Source: Theodoxus fluviatilis
Taxonomy: Eukaryota; Mollusca; Gastropoda; Cycloneritida; Neritidae
Length of the DNA stretch: 23,614 nt
Assembly: GCA_034096865.1 (NCBI GenBank)
Contig: JAWQFJ010008040.1
Coordinates: forward strand, 1 to 23,614
Reading direction: 5' to 3'
Shown here: positions 17,673-23,614 of the stretch, piece by piece
Position numbering within the stretch: the stretch's first letter is position 1
Layout: each line of letters opens with the position of its first letter
Position numbers and translations under genes: made by a program
Notes under the pieces: model-generated
Database searches by the model: none
What the model was told of the DNA's origin: nothing
The model's input: the letters and a program-made list of their open reading frames with translations, nothing else

Positions 17673-19082
17673 ATGGGAGACGATCTTGAACTGTATCGTG
17701 CGCGCATTGGGTTTCATGCGGCTCGCGGAACCCGTGCGAGAGGACTGATGACAACCAATTCAGTGATCAGTGCGTGCACGTGTGCTGCAGTATGCAGCGT
17801 GGCAATCATGCTAGGGTTGGTGAGTGGCGCGATGATAGGTGCTCTGTCCTCAACGCAGCCGGCACTCGGACTGCTTGCGCTCACTCGTAGTGTGGACAGC
17901 GTTCCCTTCGGCGGCTTTCATCAAGAGTGTCATGTAGATGAAATCTGCATTGAGTCTAAGCCCTTTTGGGGAGCTACTTCTGGAATGGGAATCGTGTCCG
18001 ACTCTGTTCAGTGGAAAGTGTACCGAGTGCCGGCCACAGTCATTCAGAATATTGACTGGGCTTTTTTTGATGGAGGTGCAAGGCCTCTCAATGACGATGA
18101 GCAAAAGTGCCTGTTGGAAATGGACGATGCGGAAACTTCGCGACGCTTGGCTGCTACCTCGGCTGTGATGGTTGTGACTGAAAGCTATCTGTTAAAAGCA
18201 GAATGCTACACGATGTACCGGCCTACTACTTTCGAAGTCACGCTGGTGAAGAGTAGTGGGCTGCTAAGCTACCAGTGGAACACATCCGATATGCTAGTAT
18301 TGGCAGGAGATGTGGAAACCAACCCAGGGCCGGCAGTAGAAAAGAGCGATCTGGAGGCTGCCTTGACAGCACTGAAGAACGCTATGACGGAGGACAGGGA
18401 ACGGTCACAGAAGACACTGACGGACACATTGATGGCAGAGTTGAAAAAACTTGGTGAAGGAATGTTGACAGTGACAGAACAGTTGCAGACCATTCAACTA
18501 GAGCTGAGTGAAGTTAAGAAGAAGCTGGACCATCATGAGGTCTTTATTGATCATCTCAGCGATAGTCAGGCTGCAATAGACGCAAGGCTGCATAAGATGG
18601 AAGAGGAGATGGAACGTCGGGAACAAAGAAGCAGAAGAGACAACATCATCCTTTATAATATCCCTGAGTCAGTCAACGAGACGTTTGAGGAAAGCGAGAA
18701 GAAGTTTATAGACGCAGTCAACGAGACCCTACCCAACCAGTTGGTGCCGAGAGACATCAAGCGAGCTCACCGCATAGGCAAGGCATCACAAGAGAAAACA
18801 AGGCCGTTGATTGCATGCCTCAACCGAAGTGCTGACAAGTACGTCATCCTCCAGGCTCGCGAACACTTTAGAAGGAAGGGGATAGGGGTGTCTTCGGACC
18901 GGACCATCAGCCAACGGAAGCAACTGCGGGAGAGATGGGAGGCAAGCCTCCAAGCGCGTACTGAGGAAAGACCAGGAGGCACCTTGGAGCAGGATGAAGG
19001 AACCTCCTCCCAGAGGCCAGGAGGTGGCGGGTACCTTACCCGCTCTCTTTCCAGACTCCGAACCCAGACGGGCACCACCTAG
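17673..19082 (+). CDS. LINE ORF1: hydrophobic leader, 2A-like signal, coiled coil and RRM-like RNA-binding protein
   Basis: 469 codons, intact. The start at 17673 is chosen because the frame upstream has no ATG and this ATG has A at -3 and G at +4. Residues about 1-219 form a leader with a hydrophobic stretch (about 29-60, VISACTCAAVCSVAIMLGLV), then a cysteine-containing domain I do not recognise (VPFGGFHQECHVDEIC; WAFFDGGARPLNDDE). It ends in LAGDVETNPG/P at residues 211-220, a 2A-like skipping signal. The downstream 250 residues start with Pro and have a long heptad coiled coil (about 225-320), then an RRM-like fold (RRDNIILYNIPES; later LNRSADKYVILQAREHF) and a basic, Gly/Arg-rich tail. 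This resembles the ORF1 RNA-binding chaperone of L1/CR1-type LINEs. Skipping would give two proteins, the first possibly membrane-targeted. It ends at TAG 19080-19082, in frame with ORF2. Confidence 0.85.
   Translation: MGDDLELYRARIGFHAARGTRARGLMTTNSVISACTCAAVCSVAIMLGLVSGAMIGALSSTQPALGLLALTRSVDSVPFGGFHQECHVDEICIESKPFWGATSGMGIVSDSVQWKVYRVPATVIQNIDWAFFDGGARPLNDDEQKCLLEMDDAETSRRLAATSAVMVVTESYLLKAECYTMYRPTTFEVTLVKSSGLLSYQWNTSDMLVLAGDVETNPGPAVEKSDLEAALTALKNAMTEDRERSQKTLTDTLMAELKKLGEGMLTVTEQLQTIQLELSEVKKKLDHHEVFIDHLSDSQAAIDARLHKMEEEMERREQRSRRDNIILYNIPESVNETFEESEKKFIDAVNETLPNQLVPRDIKRAHRIGKASQEKTRPLIACLNRSADKYVILQAREHFRRKGIGVSSDRTISQRKQLRERWEASLQARTEERPGGTLEQDEGTSSQRPGGGGYLTRSLSRLRTQTGTT
18309..18332 (+). 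other. 2A-like ribosome-skipping motif DVETNPGP
   Basis: Codons read D-V-E-T-N-P-G-P, matching the consensus D-V/I-E-x-N-P-G-P, and are preceded by a MLVLAG hydrophobic run as in active 2A sequences. Skipping would occur between Gly (18327-18329) and Pro (18330-18332). 2A-like sequences are known near the N-termini of ORFs of some invertebrate APE-type non-LTR retrotransposons, so the position here fits. Activity is inferred from the motif alone. Confidence 0.9.
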
Positions 19083-19837
19083 GATGCGGGCCAAGGCACT
19101 ATCACCACTGCTGACTCGGCTCCAGGTACCTTTCGATTTTTGTCCTGGAATATTGGTGGAATCATGTCAAAACTTGTTGATCCTGACTTTTTACCGTACC
19201 TTCTGGAATTTCATTTTGTCTGTTTAGTAGAAACGTTTGTGGAATACTTTGAAAATAATGTTTTGTCAGAATTCAAATGTTTTGTTTCGGCTGCTCGGAA
19301 ACTGTCTGTCCTTGGCAGAAGATCAGGTGGTATTATTTGTCTTGTTAAACATTCCATTTCTTCCATGGTAGAGCATATATGTTGCGATTACGATAACGTG
19401 CTTGCGTTTAGGTTAAATGGGCAATTGTTAAATTGTGATAAAGATGTATTGTTGGTGTGTGTCTATATTCCCCCCGTGGGATCACCATACTATGACAATA
19501 TCCAGGAAATCAACGGTGTGTACGTCCTTGAAGAGTGTCTGTTGCAACTATATGCGCAGTGTGCGGACTGTTTAGTTGTCATTTGTGGTGACTTCAATGC
19601 CAGAACGAGGAATGCGAACGTGGGCGGTCATGAGGGATACTCAGACATGAGGCAGGACGTCCTCAGCGAGTATCGGCACTCGCAAGACCCGATCATCAAT
19701 GAATTTGGTCGTGAACTGTTGTCGTTGTGTTTCAGCTTTGATTTGTACATACTGAATGGCACTGTGGAGGGTGATGATGAGGGAAGTTTCACATATATAT
19801 ATATCACCAACTGGAAATAGTGGCATTGATTATTTTT
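19083..19837 (+). pseudogene. LINE copy C ORF2: APE endonuclease, N-terminal part
   Basis: The frame continues directly from ORF1 after TAG 19080-19082. Visible motifs: FLSWNIGG (catalytic Asn, about 19145), CLVETF (Glu), VCVYIPP, ICGDFNAR (19581-19604), NEFGRELL, then FTYI. There is no in-frame ATG between the TAG and the catalytic Asn; the first is at 19163 in IMSKL. Near 19790 a run of AT dinucleotides is expanded, which shifts the frame just before the SPTGNSGIDYF segment recoverable in another frame. Compare copy B FTYVSNAGSSVIDY. Translation of ORF2 would need readthrough, reinitiation at a non-ATG codon, or a functional parent copy without the TAG. The domain is interrupted at 19838 by an inserted repeat. 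Confidence 0.85.
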
Positions 19838-20661
19838 GACTCACATGCGAAGCAAAAGTGAGTCTATGTACTGAGCCGTTTCGTCCGTCCGGGCGTCCGG
19901 GCGTCTGTCCGGGCGTAAAAAACGTAAACGTTGGATTTTTCTCGGAGACTATTAAGTCTATCAACACCAAATGTGGCATGATGGTGTATGATGACAAGGC
20001 CTAAAAAAAACATACATAGTGACTTGACCTTGCTTCAAGGTCAAGGTCACAGGAGCCATAAATGTGGTCTCAAAACAGTCATTTTTCACATTTTCCCAAT
20101 TTTCTCCCACGTTATTGAGAATGGCGATCTTAGCTACAAGTGGTATATAGGTCAAAGCAAGCCCTATCTTTTGATACCAGTTTGGTTGACCTTGCTTCAA
20201 GGTCAAGGTCACAGGAGTTCTTCAAAGTTGGATTGTATACATATTTTGAAGTGACCTTGACCCTGAACTATGGAAGATAACTGTTTCAAACTTAATAATT
20301 ATGTGGGGCACATGTTATACTTTCATCATGAGACACATTTGTTCACATATCATCAAGGTCAAGGTCACTTTGACCCTTATGAAATGTGACCAAAATGGGG
20401 TAGTGAACCACTAAAAGTGACTATATCTCATGGTAGAAAGTGCCAATAAGCACCATTGTGCTTCCTATGTCTTGAATTAACAGCTTTGTGTTGCATGACC
20501 TTGGATGTATTTTGGTAGGAAAAATGTGTAAAGCATTTCTTTGTGTATGATGTCATTGGTAGGTTTAGTTGTTTGACCTTGACCTTGAAGGTCACCTGAA
20601 GGTCAAGGTCATATAAAGGTCAAGGTCAAGCATGTGAGTCGTATGGGCTTTGCCCTTCTTG
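19838..20661. mobile_element. ~824-bp non-autonomous repeat inserted in LINE ORF2, rich in AAGGTCA half sites
   Basis: It splits LINE ORF2 between GIDYF and LVSSEFL, where copy B reads continuously (IDYCLASRDLL), so it is an insertion. It opens with GACTCACATGCGAAGC and ends near GGGCTTTGCCCTTCTTG. An 11-bp inverted pair, GACTCACATGC (19838-19848) and GCATGTGAGTC (20630-20640), lies at or near its ends. A target duplication cannot be fixed because the site is a T run, with 2-3 bp of T possible. It has no coding. Similar sequence is, to my memory, widespread in mollusc genomes. Superfamily unknown. Confidence 0.75.
20035..20628. repeat. Cluster of TCAAGGTCA nuclear-receptor-type half sites
   Basis: Eleven exact TCAAGGTCA nonamers on either strand start at 20035, 20041, 20197, 20203, 20252(-), 20353, 20359, 20574(-), 20580(-), 20603 and 20620, several overlapping as AAGGTCAAGGTCA. 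The nonamer equals the known monomeric binding site of ERR and NR5A (SF-1/FTZ-F1) receptors. Whether receptors bind here is unknown; the motifs may only reflect internal amplification. Confidence 0.8.
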
Positions 20662-21205
20662 TTTAGTATCAAGTGAATTTTTGCCTTTCTGCAGGTCCAT
20701 GTATGTTAGAGAGAATGTCTTGTCAATGCATCTTAGTCTGGGGTTGATCGTTAAAAGTACCATTGTAGAAACTGGTGTTGTGGATGACTTTGTTGCCAGT
20801 AAGCTGGTGTGGGATGTACAACTGTCTCATCGCTTTGCTGAGGAGTTGAAACAAAACTTCGATAAGCTCCTTTCTGGTTCGCTCATGTCCGTGGAGGAAT
20901 GCGAGATTAATGAAGTATGCAAGAAAATAACTGCATGCTTTGTGCAGGCTGCTGAATTCTTACGAAAAAGTGTGACGTACGGAAAGAAAAAATATGGCCA
21001 GCCCTGGTTTGATAAAGAGTGTAGATGAGAAAAGTCTAAATTACGAACTTTGCTCAGGTTATCCAGGCGAACCTCGTTTGCTTTGTGAGAAGAAGTCGCA
21101 GCATAGAGAATTTGTTTTATCAAAATTAGTAGAGAACATAAATGACCCGAATAAATTCTGGAGACAAGTTAAACTACTGACTACAAAGAAATCTTTAGAA
21201 TATCC
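20662..21205 (+). pseudogene. LINE copy C ORF2: endonuclease end and linker
   Basis: Resumes after the insertion with LVSSEFLPF, then SMHLSLGLIV, which contains the region of the final endonuclease His (SPHMCLEL in copy B; here the corresponding codons read SMHLSL). The linker follows: QAAEFLRKSV, PWFDKECR. A TGA at 21027-21029 and a frameshift around 21090 break the frame. It continues in a shifted frame as DPNKFWRQVKLLTTKKSLEYP, equivalent to GFWNQVKKLNTLYRKP of copy B. Compared with copy B, a stretch of roughly 20-25 codons appears shortened. It ends at the 12-bp sequence TTTAGAATATCC, which flanks the next insertion. Confidence 0.8.
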
Positions 21206-21540
21206 AAATGTCAAAAACAAGGGACTGCCACGGCATTAAAATAAAAGTCTAAAACACGGTGAGGTTTTGATGGCCGCGCATAATACAAAACAAATACAAG
21301 ACATTAGAAGGTAAAACAACGCAAATTTTCGGCTAAAAAGCCTTCATCAGGCGCACAAATAAAACTTACTGGAGGGCGGATAAAAGTAGAATCATTCTAC
21401 TTTTGTCCGCCCTCCAGTAAGTTTTATTTGTGCGCCTGATGAAGGCTTTTTAGCCGAAAATTTGCGTTGTTTTACCTTCTAATGTCTTGTATTTGTTTTG
21501 TATTATACGCGGCCATCAAAACCTCACCGTGTTTTAGACT
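21206..21540. mobile_element. Foldback insertion: 301-bp near-perfect palindrome with 12-bp direct repeat flanks
   Basis: The arms 21243-21392 and 21394-21543 are 150 bases each and differ at only two positions that I found (in the CGCATAAT/CGTATAAT segment and at the T/C next to the centre). There is a single-base centre at 21393. TTTAGAATATCC occurs at 21194-21205 and again at 21541-21552, flanking the insertion. Deleting one copy plus the insert rejoins the LINE frame as SLEYPINADTW, consistent with copy B. About 37 extra bases precede the palindrome on the left. Superfamily unknown; there is no coding. Confidence 0.85.
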
Positions 21541-22893
21541 TTTAGAATATCCTATAAATGCGGACACATGGTACAGACACTTTCAAGAAGTTTTCCAGAT
21601 GACTAAGAATGTCCAAATGTCAAAGATTGATGGAGTTGTCATGACATCTTCAGAGGAAGAGTTGTCCATTTTAAATTCTGACATTACAGAACATAAAATC
21701 ACCACTGCTGTAACCATGCTCAAAGGAAGCAAATCGGCTGGTCAGGACGAAGTTCTTGCTGAAATGTTAAAATACACACCCAGCTCTGTTGTTCCATTGT
21801 TATGTCAGTTTTTCAATGCGATTTTCTCCAGTATCCAAAGGTGTGGACCAATTCAATGATTATTCCTATACACAAAAAGGGTGACCCTTCAAACCCTGAT
21901 AACTACAGAGGCATTTGTCTTACAAGTATATTTTGTAAAGGTTTTTTACCTCGATAATTACTGGAAGACTTGTTTCTTGGGCTGAAGCAAACGATATCAT
22001 TGTTGAAGAACAGGCTGGTTTCCAGAAAGGCTATTCGACAGTGGACAATGTGTTCATCCTTCATTGTATTATACAGAAATATTTGGGCAGAAAGCAGAAG
22101 TTGTACTGCGCATTTGTGGATTTTGAAAAGGCCTTTGATACGGTGGACAGAGCTTTGTGGGAGGTGCTAAGACTCTATGGATTAAAAGGGAAAATGCTAA
22201 ACATGCTTCGAGGCATGTACTCCGCGGTGTGGTACTGTGTTCGATGCAAAGGTTGGTGTGGTGCTGCGTTCGAGAGTAATCGGGGTTTGAAACAAGGCTG
22301 CAAAACCAGTCCGATAATTTTTCCATGTTAATTTCATATGTAGCAAGGAGGGTAATTGCAAATGGTAAACATGGAGTCCAGCTGATGCCCGAAATAGTGT
22401 CTGTATTTCTTCTTATGTTCGCTGATGACATCGCACTTATCTCGGACACTGTGGTGGGATTGCAGAACCAACTGGATACACTGGTAAGAGAAGCACGTAA
22501 GTTTGGGCTGGAAGTTAACTCGGACAAAACTAAAATAATGGTATTTCGTAACGGAGGTTTCCTAGCGGAGCACGACAGGTGGATTTTGGAAGGGAGGCAG
22601 TTGCAGGTAGTGAATGAGTACAAATACCTCAGAGCAGTCTTTTCTACACGATTGTGGTACAGAACACTACAACAGAATTTGGTACAGAGAGGGAAAGCTG
22701 GCTTGCTCCAGGTAAATAAATGTTGTCATAAACTTGGGTGTGTTTCGCCAGATCTCTACTTCAAACTTTTTGATGCACAGGTTTTGCCTGTCCTTACGTA
22801 TTCAGCAGAAGTTTGGGGTGTAAACGATTGTTCCGAAATAGAGATTGTCCATCTTCAAGCTATAAAACGATTCCTACATCTGCCAACACAGAA
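21541..22893 (+). pseudogene. LINE copy C ORF2: reverse transcriptase core
   Basis: A complete set of non-LTR RT motifs in order, split by frameshifts: INADTWYRHFQEVF, AGQDEVLAEMLK, MIIPIHKKG, PDNYRGICLTS, EEQAGFQKGYSTVDNVF, FVDFEKAFDT (first catalytic Asp, 22119-22121), NRGLKQGCKTSPIIF, FADDIAL (catalytic Asp pair, 22418-22429), DKTKIMVFRNGG, NEYKYLRAVFS and QVLPVLTYSAEVWG. Frameshifts lie near 21840 (before KVWT), 21945 (in a T run before FTSIITGRL), 22320 (before MLISYVARR) and 22890. The catalytic residues are intact, so decay is recent relative to copies A and B. This would be the enzyme performing target-primed reverse transcription. Confidence 0.88.
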
Positions 22894-23606
22894 CTCCCAA
22901 CGTTATTGCATACGGGGAAACGGGCAGATACCCTCTGTACATCAATGCCAAATTACGAGATCTAAAATACTGGTTAAAAATTTTACAGATGGACTGTACT
23001 AGGTATCCTCGCAAAGTGTACAATATGATGTTACTGTCTAGAAAAGATGACTGGACAAGAGGAATCAAGTCTGTTGAATAGATACGGTTTTGATCATTTG
23101 TGGGAAACGCAATTTGTACAGAATATGAGAAGCGCTTCCTGAAAGAAATGAGGGAACGACTTATAACAGAGTACACACAGGTCTGGATGGATACTCTTAG
23201 AGGTAGCGCAAGATATTCATTCTATAAAAAGTTCAAGTTCGTCCTCTCTAGGGAGCAGTATCTGTATACCATTGACAAACAAATCTTCAGAAATGTATTT
23301 GTGCGTTTTCGTGCCGGAATCAGTGAGCTATTTATTCATATGTATCGTTTCATTAATGATACCGCCAGGTCACTTCTATGTCTGACATGCTGTGAAGAAC
23401 ACGAAGATGAGTTACATTTTTTGCTCTGTTGTCCTGCCTATGAGGACCTTAGACAGATGTACATTTTCGATTTTTTGACAGAAATTGCCGTGTTGGTGTG
23501 TCATCGAAATAATGGCTACAGAAGATGTCCATCTCAAGAGATCAGTGGCTATGTATCTGTACTATGCTTTCAAGAGAAGAAAAGTGGCTGTAAAAACAAC
23601 CAATGA
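22894..23606 (+). pseudogene. LINE copy C ORF2: C-terminal region with Cys/His motif
   Basis: Continues the RT thumb and downstream region: RTPNVIAYGETGRYPLYINA and KLRDLKYWLKILQM, matching copy A (RTPNHLVY, RYPLMINTTIRAINYW). Frameshifts near 23078 and 23130 move the frame to LLNRYGFDHLWETQF, then KRFLKEMRERLITEY. The last frame (to 23606) holds VRFRAGISEL and CLTCCEEHEDELHFLLCC followed by PAY, a C-x2-C...H-x4-C type motif seen at the C-terminus of many APE-type LINE proteins and thought to bind nucleic acid. The stop is at 23604-23606, and the 3' UTR would begin just before the window ends. Confidence 0.82.
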
Positions 23607-23614
23607 GATGTAAA

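Larger units (their letters stand above)
17028..23614 (+). mobile_element. LINE family 1, copy C: near full-length APE-type non-LTR retrotransposon
   Basis: A ~6.6-kb element running off the right edge of the window. Order: 5' leader, ORF1 with 2A-like signal, ORF2 with APE endonuclease, reverse transcriptase and a C-terminal Cys/His motif. Two insertions (19838-20661 and 21206-21540) lie in ORF2. Removing them in alignment with copy B restores collinearity, apart from small frameshifts. The domain content places it among APE-type LINEs (jockey/CR1/I-like supergroups); I do not assign a clade. No 3' end is seen. Confidence 0.85.

Noticed and set aside
18309..18332. 2A motif as evidence of an RNA virus insertion
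   Set aside because: The motif sits in a LINE ORF1 upstream of a coiled coil/RRM and a LINE ORF2. 2A-like signals are known in non-LTR retrotransposons, and no capsid or viral polymerase is present.
19838..20661. Helitron assignment for the inserted repeat
   Set aside because: A GGGC-TTT-GCCC hairpin lies near the 3' end, but the required TC start and CTRR end are not visible, and the insertion is in a T run rather than between A and T.

Overview
The window looks like eukaryotic, non-coding, repeat-dense genomic DNA from an invertebrate. A marine mollusc or other lophotrochozoan is my best guess. The reasons are APE-type LINE retrotransposons with a 2A-like peptide, a repeat family opening with GACTCACATGCGAAGC and rich in AAGGTCAAGGTCAC (a style I associate with mollusc genomes), several small terminal-inverted-repeat elements, and long (CTCA)n, (GA)n, (CA)n and pyrimidine tracts. 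There are no bacterial operons, no CRISPR array, and no rRNA or tRNA that I can recognise. I see no confident host gene; one candidate host-like or transposon exon lies on the minus strand at about 15634-16054.

Layout. 1-2430: unassigned DNA, then (GA)n, a 350-bp pyrimidine tract and degenerate CTCA repeats. 2433-3182: 5'-truncated 3' fragment of LINE family 1 (copy A, plus strand). 3183-4196: AT-rich DNA with a degenerate 181-bp tandem repeat. 4197-5372: a G-rich 20-bp minisatellite that cuts into LINE copy B. 5373-7361: LINE family 1 copy B (minus strand; endonuclease and the first part of the reverse transcriptase). 7625-8810: a degenerate 150-bp tandem array interrupted by a MITE with 8-bp target duplications. 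9294-9690: a foldback element with perfect 70-bp arms flanked by TA. 10881-10952: a CG/CA alternating tract. 11262-13214: a 5'-truncated second LINE type (copy D), most of which, with its 3' flank, is duplicated in tandem as two 860-bp units differing at one base. 13684-16299: a 2.6-kb interval bounded by 27-bp perfect inverted repeats, holding a TTAA-flanked 734-bp element and the candidate exon. 16386-16746: nested inverted repeats. 16813-17027: a pure (CTCA)n array. 17028-23614: LINE family 1 copy C, nearly full length but decayed.

Copy C is the most informative object. Its ORF1 (17673-19082) is intact and carries a hydrophobic N-terminal leader, a 2A-like ribosome-skipping signal (DVETNPGP), a coiled coil and an RRM-like domain. 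ORF2 follows in the same frame after a single TAG and encodes an APE endonuclease, a reverse transcriptase with FADD, and a C-terminal Cys/His motif. ORF2 is broken by an ~824-bp repeat rich in nuclear-receptor-type half sites, by a 301-bp near-perfect palindrome, and by several small frameshifts. Comparing copies A, B and C shows they are one family and lets most breaks be placed by alignment. The window therefore records layered transposition: LINEs into simple repeats, and DNA elements into LINEs and tandem arrays.
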